Assembly (NCBI GenBank): GCA_035943635.1
Contig: DASZBX010000085.1
Span: 92,747 to 156,746, forward strand
Direction: 5' to 3'
From: DASZBX01 sp035943635
GTDB taxonomy: Bacteria; Actinomycetota; Actinomycetes; Streptomycetales; Catenulisporaceae
Length of the DNA stretch: 64,000 bases
Positions 8,024 to 15,855 of this stretch are shown piece by piece. Position 1 is the first letter of the stretch. The number at the start of each line of letters is the position of its first letter. The notes beneath the pieces are model-generated. The model did not search any database and was not told the origin of the DNA. It saw nothing but the letters and a program-made list of their open reading frames with translations. A program made the position numbers and the translations under genes.

Positions 8024-8845
8024 TCAGGTCGGTTCGCCGTACCGGGACAGGGCGAGCGCGCCGCCGACCGCGAGCAGGAAGCCGACCAGGCCGACCGCCA
8101 CGAAGCCGTGCCGGGTGCTGTCGCCGAGCAGGAGCAGCCCGACCAGGGCCGGGATGGTCGTCTCGCCGACCACCAGCGCGGAGGTGGCCGCGGTGACCGA
8201 GCCGCGTTGCAGCGCGGCGGTGAAGAACATGAAGCCGGTGGCCGAGGAGATGATCGCGGCGTAGGTGGCCGGGTCGGTCACCAGGTGCCCGATGCTGAGC
8301 GAGGGCAGCACCCGGATCGAGATGCCGAACACCCCGAACAGCAGGCCGGCCAGCGCGCCGAGTATGGCCGAGTGGGCCCGGCGGTACACGTTGCCGACCA
8401 GCACCGCGATCGCGGCCAGGACGATCGCCACGCCGAGCAGGTCGTAGCGTTCGATCCCGGAGAAGGACTTGGTGCCCTCGCGGCCGGAGGAGATCGCCAG
8501 CAGCACCAGGCCGCCGATCACCGCGCCGATGGCCGCCTTGTCCCGGCCGGACAGGGTCAGCTTGAGCATCACCACCGCGGCCAGCGCGGTCACCGCGAGG
8601 TTGGTGTTCACGATCGCCTGGACCGTGAACAGCGGCAGGGTGCGCAGCGCGTAGAGGTTGAAGGCCAGGCCGAGCGCGTCCAGCATGGTGCCGCCGACGA
8701 AGGGCAGCGAGCGCACCAGCCGCATCAGCAGCCGCGGGTCCACCCCCTCGGCCCGGTCCACCCGCCGGGCCCCGACCGCCTGGAACACCGAGGCCACGCC
8801 GTAGCAGACACAGGCGACCGCGGCGGCCGCCAGACCCCAGCCCAC
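8024..8845 (-). CDS. EamA-like/DMT-family membrane transporter
   Basis: The 273-residue protein has about nine to ten hydrophobic segments beginning at the N-terminus (VGWGLAAAAVACVCYGVASVFQAVGARR). The pattern is that of actinobacterial DMT proteins, with a repeat in the second half (LVVGETTIPALVGLLLLGDS). GTG at 8845 is preceded by AAGGAGCGAGT, a strong ribosome-binding site; the frame is open further upstream but without a start of comparable quality. Substrate and neighbours give no clue to function. Two 16-bp direct repeats of TCGGACTCGGGCAGCG (7968 and 7988, period 20) lie just beyond its stop. Confidence 0.75.
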   Translation of the reverse strand: MGWGLAAAAVACVCYGVASVFQAVGARRVDRAEGVDPRLLMRLVRSLPFVGGTMLDALGLAFNLYALRTLPLFTVQAIVNTNLAVTALAAVVMLKLTLSGRDKAAIGAVIGGLVLLAISSGREGTKSFSGIERYDLLGVAIVLAAIAVLVGNVYRRAHSAILGALAGLLFGVFGISIRVLPSLSIGHLVTDPATYAAIISSATGFMFFTAALQRGSVTAATSALVVGETTIPALVGLLLLGDSTRHGFVAVGLVGFLLAVGGALALSRYGEPT

Positions 8846-9086
8846 ACTCGCTCCTTCTCGTCCCGCGGCGCCCGGCGCCCGCCTCGGCGGCGGCCATCGC
8901 GGGCGGAATCGGTGTGACAACAGTACGGGACCGGGAGACCGATATCACGTAGCGCTCTCAGGCGGCCCTGGCAAGAATATGAGATGAACGGTTCAGGAAG
9001 GCATGATTCTGGTCCTCGCGGGGGACAAACAGCCTTACCGCCCGCGCGTTTGCTCCACCCCTCTCATACCCCTAGGAGTCTGACCG

Positions 9087-9896
9087 GTGCCCACCCTCGC
9101 CCAGTCGTCCCCGTGCAAATCCACTCCCAGCCACGTCCTCGACCCCCACGCCGCACTCGGCTTCCTGGAGGCCGGGCTCCAGCGTATCGCGCAACTGGCG
9201 GTCACCGCCGACCTGGCCGCCCCGGTACCCGGCTGCCCCGACTGGACCCTGGCCGACGTGGTGCGACACGTCCACCGGTTCAACGTCCGGACCGCCGACA
9301 TGGTCGAGCGGCTGTCCCAGCAGCCGCTGCCGTTCCCCGAGATCCAGGCCCCGGCCCGGGCCGAGGAGTACGGCGAGTGGTTCACGGCCGGCGCCGCGCG
9401 CCTGTTGCAGGTCCTGCGCGAGGCCGACCCCGAGGCGCCGATGTACTCGTACGCCGACACGCCCAGGGTGTCCTTCTGGATCCGCCGGGCGCTGCACGAG
9501 GTGACCGTGCACCGGCTGGACGCCGAGCGGGCCGCGCACCGGGTCGAGCCGGTGGACCCGGCGGTCGCGGTCGACGGGATCGACGAGTTCCTGGAGAACC
9601 TGCCGTTCCTGGCCCACCGCCTGCCGGCCCGCGACCTGCACGGCGACGGCGAGACCATCCACCTGCACGCCACCGACCTGGAGGACGGCGGGGTGGTCGG
9701 CGAATGGCTGATCACGCTGGAGCCGCACGGCTACCGGTGGTCGCACGCGCACGTCAAGGGCGCCGCGGCGGTCCGCGGGCCGGTGGCCGACCTGCTGCTG
9801 TTCATCTACGGCCGCAAGCCGGCCGCGGACCCGTCGTTCCTCACCTTCGGCGACTCGTCGCTGGTCACGTACTGGTCCACCAAGACCGTGTTCTGA
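9087..9896 (+). CDS. Maleylpyruvate isomerase-family, mycothiol-dependent enzyme (DinB-like fold)
   Basis: The 269-residue protein contains the N-terminal mycothiol-dependent isomerase domain: PGCPDWTLADVVRHVHRFN with the first metal-binding His, and RALHEVTVHRLDAE giving the later Glu and His ligands. A C-terminal domain ends with ADLLLFIYGRK. The family couples a four-helix metal site to mycothiol, the actinobacterial thiol, for isomerisation or detoxification; the substrate here is not evident. GTG at 9087 follows TAGGAGTCTGACCG. It stands alone between two minus-strand membrane proteins. Confidence 0.8.
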   Translation: MPTLAQSSPCKSTPSHVLDPHAALGFLEAGLQRIAQLAVTADLAAPVPGCPDWTLADVVRHVHRFNVRTADMVERLSQQPLPFPEIQAPARAEEYGEWFTAGAARLLQVLREADPEAPMYSYADTPRVSFWIRRALHEVTVHRLDAERAAHRVEPVDPAVAVDGIDEFLENLPFLAHRLPARDLHGDGETIHLHATDLEDGGVVGEWLITLEPHGYRWSHAHVKGAAAVRGPVADLLLFIYGRKPAADPSFLTFGDSSLVTYWSTKTVF

Positions 9897-10041
9897 CAAG
9901 AGTCGCGTTCCGACCACGCGGCGCAGCAGCCGGCCGAAACGCCGGCGCGGCCGCCGGGCACCCGCGGGCCGGGTCCGTCTCAGGGGCGGATCCGGTCCGC
10001 GCGCCGTTTTCCCGCCCCGCGCGGGCGGTAGCGGTCGGCCG

Positions 10042-10650
10042 TCAGCCCGAGCGCGGGGCCCGCGCGCCCTCGGCGTAGGCCGGCTGGGCGTTGGGCGAGG
10101 CCAGGTCCGGCGGCGGGACCAGCCGGCCGGCCACGATCCGGAACCCGGCCGCCTGCAGGTACGGCGTGGCCTGCTCGAACAGGCCCACGATCCGCCGGGC
10201 CACGTAGAAGCTGATGATCGCGCACGGGATCTCGGCGAACACCGCCATGGTGAGCGAGGTCAGGAAGTTCTTCGTGCCGCGCGCGGTCAGCACGTCGAAC
10301 CAGGCGTCGATCAGCAGCATGGTGCCGGTCGCGGTGGCCGCGATCGCGCCGCGCGGGGACCTGGTGATCAGCCGGTAGGCGGTCAGCGCGAAGGCCAGCA
10401 CCAGGAAGCAGTCGAAGCCGCCCCAGACCAGCCGCCAGTGCTCGGCCAGGGCCCGGTTCTTGAGCGAGCCGAAGATGATCACGGTCCACGGCACCAGCAC
10501 CACCGCGCAGCCGACGAAGAACACGGCGATCCACTTGGGCACCAGCCGGCGCGGGGAGACCGCCTCGGTCAGCGACGCGCCCACCGGCCCGCCGCCCGGT
10601 CCGGCCGGCCCGGTCGCCCCTGATCCAGCCCTCGAGTCCGGCACGGTCAC
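10042..10650 (-). CDS. Hypothetical integral membrane protein
   Basis: About 202 residues with roughly four hydrophobic helices: WIAVFFVGCAVVLVPWTVIIFGSL, FDCFLVLAFALTAYRLI, GAIAATATGTMLLIDAWFDVLTA and LTMAVFAEIPCAIISFYVARRI. The charged C-terminus is cytoplasmic-looking and Pro/Ala-rich. I do not recognise the family with confidence. Three in-frame GTG starts are possible (10665, 10650, 10644); AGGAAG lies just upstream of the latter two. It is divergent from the M16 peptidase operon at 10781. Confidence 0.65.
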   Translation of the reverse strand: MTVPDSRAGSGATGPAGPGGGPVGASLTEAVSPRRLVPKWIAVFFVGCAVVLVPWTVIIFGSLKNRALAEHWRLVWGGFDCFLVLAFALTAYRLITRSPRGAIAATATGTMLLIDAWFDVLTARGTKNFLTSLTMAVFAEIPCAIISFYVARRIVGLFEQATPYLQAAGFRIVAGRLVPPPDLASPNAQPAYAEGARAPRSG

Positions 10651-10780
10651 CTCGCTTCCTGACACAGTTCGATGTTCCCCGCCGAGGTTTCCGGCAATCT
10701 CCCATACCGCCAGCGGTAACCATTATGCTTCGACAAGGCAGGGCGTTTCGCGCCGCGACGGCTATCTAAGGGGATTACGG

Positions 10781-12082
10781 GTGCCACAAACAGCCAAGAC
10801 GCCGGGGTTCGACTGGCCGATCGAGCAGTTCTCCCTGTCCAACGGCCTGCGCGTCGTCGTGTGCCCGGACCACAGCGCCCCGATCGCCGCGACGAACATC
10901 TGGTACAACGTCGGCTCCCGGCACGAGCCGGCCGGCAAGCACGGTTTCGCCCACCTGTTCGAGCACCTGATGTTCGAGGGCTCGGCCCAGGTCGGCAAGG
11001 GCGAGCACTTCGAGGTGCTGCAGGAGGTCGGCGGCAGCTCGATCAACGCCACCACCAGCTCGGACCGGACGAACTACTACCAGACCGTGCCCTCCGCCGC
11101 GCTGGGCACCGCCCTGTGGCTGGAGGCGGACCGGATGGGCGCGCTGGCGCTGACCCAGGAGACCCTGGACAACCAGCGCGAGGTGGTCAAGAACGAGCGC
11201 CGGCAGCGGTACGACAACGTGCCCTACGGCCGCTGGCACGAGGTGATCGGCGAGCTGGCCTACCCGGAGGGGCACCCGTACCACCACTCCACCATCGGGT
11301 CGATGGCCGAGCTCAACGACGCCAAGCTGGAAGACTTCACCGCCTTCTACGAGTCCTACTACTCGCCGGACAACGCGGTGCTGACCGTGGTCGGGGACAC
11401 CACCGCCGAGGAGGTCCGGGCGCTGGCCGAGACCTACTTCGGCGCCCTGGCCGCGCGCCCGCGCCCGCAGCTGGCCGACCCGGCCGAGCTGCCGCCCACC
11501 TTCGGCGGCGCCCAGCGGGTGGACCTGCGCGAGGACGTGCCGCTGCCCCGGTTGTTCTTCACCTTCCGGGCCACCCGGTTCGCCGAGCCCGGCTCGGCCG
11601 CCGAGGACGTGCTCAGCGTGCTGCTCGGCCGCGGCCGGGGCAGCCGGCTGTACCGGGAGCTGGTCACCGAGCGCCGGCTGGCCCAGGCCGAGGGCGGCTA
11701 CCTCGGCTCCTGGCAGCGGGCCTGGCACGCGTCCCAGCTGACCGGCATGGCCACCCCGCTGGACGGGGTGGCGCTGGAGACCCTGGAGTCGGCCTTCTTC
11801 GAGGTCTGCGAGCAGCTGGCGGCCGAGCCGGTGACCGAGGCCGAGCTGTCCCGGGCCCAGTCCATGCTGGCCGCCGACTGGTCCCGCGAGCTGGCCACGG
11901 TCAACGCCCGGGCCGACCAGCTGGGCCGGCACGCGACCCTGTTCGGCGACGCGGCCACCCTGGGCCGGCGGCTGCCGGAGCTGCTGGAGGTCACCCCGGA
12001 GGAGATCCAGGCCGCGGCCAAGCGGGTCTTCGCCCCGGACAACCGGATCACCCTCGCCTACATCCCGACCACGGAGGCCTGA
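10781..12082 (+). CDS. M16-family zinc metallopeptidase (active subunit)
   Basis: The 433-residue protein has the inverted zinc motif HLFEH at residues 58-62 and the distal Glu ligand at about residue 139 (KNERRQRY), the usual 76-residue spacing. The C-terminal half is the second pitrilysin-like domain, containing RLYRELVTERRLAQ. GTG at 10781 is preceded by AAGGGGA and gives a domain beginning at the expected point; longer readings run into an upstream gene-free strand. It is followed after 6 bp by a second M16 gene without the metal motif, so the two should form an active/inactive heterodimer, as with other paired bacterial M16 peptidases. Confidence 0.9.
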   Translation: MPQTAKTPGFDWPIEQFSLSNGLRVVVCPDHSAPIAATNIWYNVGSRHEPAGKHGFAHLFEHLMFEGSAQVGKGEHFEVLQEVGGSSINATTSSDRTNYYQTVPSAALGTALWLEADRMGALALTQETLDNQREVVKNERRQRYDNVPYGRWHEVIGELAYPEGHPYHHSTIGSMAELNDAKLEDFTAFYESYYSPDNAVLTVVGDTTAEEVRALAETYFGALAARPRPQLADPAELPPTFGGAQRVDLREDVPLPRLFFTFRATRFAEPGSAAEDVLSVLLGRGRGSRLYRELVTERRLAQAEGGYLGSWQRAWHASQLTGMATPLDGVALETLESAFFEVCEQLAAEPVTEAELSRAQSMLAADWSRELATVNARADQLGRHATLFGDAATLGRRLPELLEVTPEEIQAAAKRVFAPDNRITLAYIPTTEA

Positions 12083-12088
12083 GACGCC

Positions 12089-13459
12089 GTGAGCACCCAG
12101 TCAGCGCAGCTCGCACCCCGCCCGGCGGTCGCCGCCCCGCGCCCCTACGTGTTCCCGGCGGTCCGGCGCAGCCGGGTCGGGGCCGGGCACATCCTGGCCG
12201 CGCACCTGCCCGGGCAGCCGATCATCTGGCTCTCCCTGCTGCTCGGCGGCGGGGCGCTGCGCGAGCCGGCCGGCCTGGACGGCCTGGCCCGGGCCACCGC
12301 CGGCCTGTTGGACGAGGGCACCCTGGACCGGTCCGCGGACGAGTTCGGCACCGCGGTCGAGTCGCTCGGCGGACAGTGGTCGGTGGACACCAGCTGGGAG
12401 ACCGCGCGGCTCTCGATCGACCTGCCGGTCGGCGAGGCCGAGGGCGGGGCCCGGATGCTGGCCGAGGCGGCCCGCCGCCCGGCCTTCACCGACCACGACG
12501 TGGCGCGCTACCTGGCCGACCTGGTGGCCGGCAAGCGCGAGTCCTTCGCCCGGCCCGGCCCGCGGGCCCAGGCCGCCTTCCGCGGCGCGCTGTTCGGCGC
12601 CGAGACCCGGTTCGGCCGGCTGGCCGGGGGCGACCCGGACACCGCGGCGGCGCTGACCGCCGGGGCGGTCCGGGCGTTCCACGCCGAGTGGATGCGCGAG
12701 GCCGGCACCCTGCTGGTGGTCGGCGACCTGGACCAGGTGGACCTGGACGCCCTGGGCCGCGCGGTGTTCGCCGGCGCGGTCGGCCCGGCGCACCGCCCGG
12801 ACGCCCGGCCCGGCTGGCTGGCCCTGCCCAAGCCGGCCCTGGCCGCGGACCCGGCCCGGCTGGTCGTGGTGGACCGGCCCGGCGCGGTGCAGTCGACCCT
12901 GCGGATCGGGCACACCGCCCCGACCATGGCCGAGGCGGACGCCGCGGGCCTGGACCGGGTCGCGCTGCGGATGGCCTCCTCCATCCTGGGCGGCTCGTTC
13001 ACCTCCCGGCTCAACCACGAGCTGCGCGAGGTCAAGGGGGTCACCTACGGCGCCCGGGGCACCTTCGACCTGGGCCGCCCGGTGGGCACGTACCAGTTCT
13101 CGGCCGAGGTGCGCACCGACGCGACCGGCGAGTCGATCAAGGACACGCTGCGGGTGATCGACGAGTTCCTGGACGGCGGCGCCACCCGGGAGGAGCTGGA
13201 GAAGACCCGCTCGCACCTGGCCGGGGCGATCCCGATCGAGCTGCAGACGGTCGGTTCGGTCGGCCACTACCTGGTGGACATCGTCCGGCAGGGTCTGGCG
13301 GACGACTTCGTCACGACCGACCACGCGCACCTGCTCGAAGTGTCCCTGGACGAGGTCAACGCCGCGATCCGGACCAGCCTGCGCCCGTCCGAGCTGGTCA
13401 TCGCGGTCGAGGGCGACGAGTCCGTGATCGGGCTGGACCCGGCGGACTTCCCGCGCTGA
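12089..13459 (+). CDS. M16-family peptidase-like protein, non-catalytic partner
   Basis: The 456-residue protein aligns in layout with the preceding M16 peptidase, but where HxxEH should be it reads LDGLARATAGLLDEGT, so there are no zinc ligands. The C-terminal domain contains ILGGSFTSRLNHELREVKGVTYG, the R-and-Y-bearing segment that helps grip substrate in the active partner's chamber. That asymmetry is typical of alpha-type M16 subunits. GTG 12089 lies 6 bp after the upstream stop, so the two are co-translated. Physiological substrates are unknown. Confidence 0.87.
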   Translation: MSTQSAQLAPRPAVAAPRPYVFPAVRRSRVGAGHILAAHLPGQPIIWLSLLLGGGALREPAGLDGLARATAGLLDEGTLDRSADEFGTAVESLGGQWSVDTSWETARLSIDLPVGEAEGGARMLAEAARRPAFTDHDVARYLADLVAGKRESFARPGPRAQAAFRGALFGAETRFGRLAGGDPDTAAALTAGAVRAFHAEWMREAGTLLVVGDLDQVDLDALGRAVFAGAVGPAHRPDARPGWLALPKPALAADPARLVVVDRPGAVQSTLRIGHTAPTMAEADAAGLDRVALRMASSILGGSFTSRLNHELREVKGVTYGARGTFDLGRPVGTYQFSAEVRTDATGESIKDTLRVIDEFLDGGATREELEKTRSHLAGAIPIELQTVGSVGHYLVDIVRQGLADDFVTTDHAHLLEVSLDEVNAAIRTSLRPSELVIAVEGDESVIGLDPADFPR

Positions 13460-13583
13460 GCATCGGCCGATGGAAGCAGAGTTCTGAACCGGTCCGGCCG
13501 GGCGCGGCGAACGTCGCGCCCGGCCGGTCGGCCGTCCCGGCTTCGCAGCGGGATTCTGGTCATGGGTCGAAAGCCGATTCTTC

Positions 13584-14012
13584 TTGGATGCCGGCGGGAT
13601 CTGGATGAGTGGCGATGGTGAGCTCGTTGAATCAGTTTTCGGATTGCCTCTCCCCACGTGCCTGAGCGAAGCGGTCCGCGACGGCAGCTGGGCGCGACTT
13701 TCCGTCTCACCCAAGCTGGAAGAGGTATTCGGCGAGCGCCCGGTCCGCCCTTCTTTCTTTTCATTGCCCACCATGACGGGGACGACAAGGTGGTGGCGCG
13801 AGGGCCTGGACGAGGAAACACTCCGTTGCTATTACGGCACATCTGCGAGAACTGACGCTCCCGGACATGCTCATCGCGCTGAATTACGGTGATTCCGCAA
13901 CCGAGCCGGGCGTCGTCTATCTGGGCGAGCGGAATTCGTGGCGGACAATATCCGAGAGCGTCTGCAATTTGCTGTGCGCCCTCATTCCAGATCAGGTCTC
14001 TTAGCAGCCGGT
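13584..14012 (+). pseudogene. Frameshifted uncharacterised gene
   Basis: Two open stretches in different phases look like parts of one protein. The first (from ATG 13584 to about 13840) contains ESVFGLPLPTCLSEAV, then SPKLEEVFGERPVRPSFF. The second (about 13855-14012) reads LRELTLPDMLIALNYG, then TEPGVVYLGERNSW and ends LLCALIPDQVS at a TAG. Both halves are lower in GC than their neighbours and have no family signature that I can name; a small immunity-like or cytoplasmic protein is one possibility. A single frameshift near 13845 would join them. This could be decay of a recently acquired gene. Confidence 0.4.
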
Positions 14013-14155
14013 CCGGCGGGAGTGCCGACGGCCTACGCAGAGACCTGCGAAACGTCCGCGCTGATTCCTTCGCCTGCCAAGGCTTCGTTCCGCCATCCGA
14101 GACCTTCGCGATTGCGGGTTGCGCCGGGCGGCGGGCCGCGTGTTATGTTCATTCC

Positions 14156-14240
14156 GAGGTCATGAGTATCCAGCGTTAAGCCCCGGCTTGCTGATCGGCA
14201 ACCCTTCCACCGCGATGGGGTGCCCCGGGTGAGGACCTGG
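14156..14240 (+). ncRNA. SAM-IV-type S-adenosylmethionine riboswitch (aptamer core)
   Basis: The sequence has the actinobacterial SAM-IV signature in order: AGGTCATGAG, CAGCG, CCCCGGCTTGCTG, TCGGCAACCCT, GATGGGGTGCCCCGGGTGA and GGACCT closing the basal stem (AGGTC with GACCT). The 3' pseudoknot partner probably lies in the following 50 bases. The element sits about 95 bases before a class V aminotransferase gene, a known target of this riboswitch class. High SAM would be expected to reduce expression, probably at translation initiation. Confidence 0.85.
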
Positions 14241-14334
14241 CCGTGCGCCGGAACCGTCCGCGCAGGGCAAGCGCGGATCTGCGAGCTCTACCATCCCTCG
14301 CCGGTCCCCCGGACCCGTGAAGGGGTGCATTGCC

Positions 14335-15732
14335 ATGACAGCCACTGCCGTCGCCACCGAGATTCCGACCACTGACACCGCCGTGGAGGCCGCCGACTGT
14401 ACTGCGGCGGCGCTGCTGCCGGTGGTCGGCGCGGACCTGACCGTTCCGCTGGTGACCGGCGAGTCGGTCCGGTACGCGAACCTGGACTACGCCGCCTCGG
14501 CGCCCGCGCTGCGGACCGTGGCCGACCACATCGCGACCGCGCTGCCGTACTACGCCTCGGTGCACCGCGGCGCCGGGTACGCCTCCCAGGTCTCGACCGC
14601 GCTGCTGGAGAACGCCCGGGCGTGCGTGGCCCGGTTCCTCGACGCCCGCCCGGACGACGTCGCGATCTTCACCCGCAACACCACCGACGCACTGAACCTG
14701 CTGGCCGGCGCGGTGCCCGAGGGCGGCAGCGTGCTCTACCTGGACCTGGAGCACCACGCGAACCTGCTGCCCTGGCAGCGGCGCGGGGACGTGGTGCTGG
14801 AGGCCGGGCCGACCCTGCGCGAGACCCTGGCGGACCTGGACGCCGCGCTGAAGGCCACCCCGACCGCGCTGGTCGCGGTGACCGGCGCCTCGAACGTCAC
14901 CGGCGAGCTGCTGCCGATCCGCAAGATCGCCCGTCTGGCCCATCGGCACGGGGCCCGGATCGTGGTCGACGCGGCCCAGCTGGCCCCGCACCGGCGGATC
15001 TCGCTGACCCGGACCGGCGTGGACTACCTGGCCCTGTCCGGGCACAAGCTCTACGCGCCGTACGGCGCCGGGGTGCTGATCGGCCGGCGCGACTGGCTGG
15101 ACGCGGCCCCGGCCTACCTGGCCGGCGGCGGCGCGGTGCGGGAGGTGACCGCGTCCGCGGGCACCGAGTGGGCCCCGGCCCCGGCCCGGCACGAGGGCGG
15201 CACGCCGAACGTGCTCGGCGCCGCGGCCCTGGCCAAGGCCTGCGAGACCCTGGCCGAGCTCGAGCTGGGCCCCGGCGCCGAGGCGCTGCGCGAGCACGAG
15301 GAGGCGCTGCGCCGGCGGCTGCTGGCCGGACTGGCCCGGCACCCGCAGATCGAGGTGCTGCGGATCTGGCCGGACTCGGCCGAGTCGATCGGCGTGGTCG
15401 CGTTCACCGTGGCCGGCCAGGACTCCGGCCTGGTCGCGGCGATCCTGTCCGCGGAGTACGGCGTGGGCCTGCGCGACGGGCGGTTCTGCGCCCACCCGCT
15501 GGCCGCCCGGCTCGGCCTGGAGCGGTCCGGGGCGCTGCGCGCGTCCTTCGGCGTGGGCTCCTGCGCCGCCGACGTGGACCGGCTGCTCGGCGCGCTCGAC
15601 CGGCTGCTGGCCGAGGGTCCCGGGTGGGCGTACGAGCTCGTCGACGGCCGCTACGCCCCGGTCGGCGACCCGCGCCGGCTGCCGGACTTCGCCGGCCCGA
15701 ACGTCACCGCCGGATCGCCCTGCCAGCAGTAG
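14335..15732 (+). CDS. Aminotransferase class V / cysteine desulfurase-like PLP enzyme
   Basis: The 465-residue protein has the fold-type I, class V layout: YANLDYAASAPAL near residue 45, the PLP-contacting GASNVTGELLPI and IVVDAAQLAPHR strands, and the Schiff-base segment LALSGHKLYAPYGAGVLIGR with the catalytic Lys. It resembles Csd/SufS-like proteins but is not next to suf genes. The SAM-IV riboswitch upstream suggests a role in sulfur or methionine metabolism. ATG 14335 is placed 9 bp after AAGGGG; a GTG six codons earlier is possible. The C-terminus carries the RFCAHPLAARLG segment seen in the riboswitch-associated subgroup. Confidence 0.85.
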   Translation: MTATAVATEIPTTDTAVEAADCTAAALLPVVGADLTVPLVTGESVRYANLDYAASAPALRTVADHIATALPYYASVHRGAGYASQVSTALLENARACVARFLDARPDDVAIFTRNTTDALNLLAGAVPEGGSVLYLDLEHHANLLPWQRRGDVVLEAGPTLRETLADLDAALKATPTALVAVTGASNVTGELLPIRKIARLAHRHGARIVVDAAQLAPHRRISLTRTGVDYLALSGHKLYAPYGAGVLIGRRDWLDAAPAYLAGGGAVREVTASAGTEWAPAPARHEGGTPNVLGAAALAKACETLAELELGPGAEALREHEEALRRRLLAGLARHPQIEVLRIWPDSAESIGVVAFTVAGQDSGLVAAILSAEYGVGLRDGRFCAHPLAARLGLERSGALRASFGVGSCAADVDRLLGALDRLLAEGPGWAYELVDGRYAPVGDPRRLPDFAGPNVTAGSPCQQ

Positions 15733-15742
15733 CGGGCATCGG

Positions 15743-15855
15743 TCAGGGGTGGAAGGACTCGTCGAGTTCTGTCACCAGGCCGGTGTTGTCGACGTTGAAA
15801 CCGTTGTAGTCGCCGTATTCGCCGATGTCGCTCTGGATGAACTGGTCCCGGCTCA
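15743..15855 (-). other. Orphan coding-like tail downstream of the TrxR-like gene
   Basis: In the frame other than that of the preceding gene, 37 codons run with about 90% G/C at third positions and read LSRDQFIQSDIGEYGDYNG, then FNVDNTGLVTELDESFHP before a stop. There is no usable start codon. The stretch begins exactly where the TrxR-like gene stops. It could be a remnant of a lost gene, or a C-terminus reached by frameshifting at the stop of the upstream gene. I cannot name a family. Confidence 0.35.

Noticed and set aside
10861..13608. 915-codon frame across the two M16 genes
   Set aside because: Arg/Gly/Pro-rich shadow in the wrong phase; the M16 motifs are in other frames.
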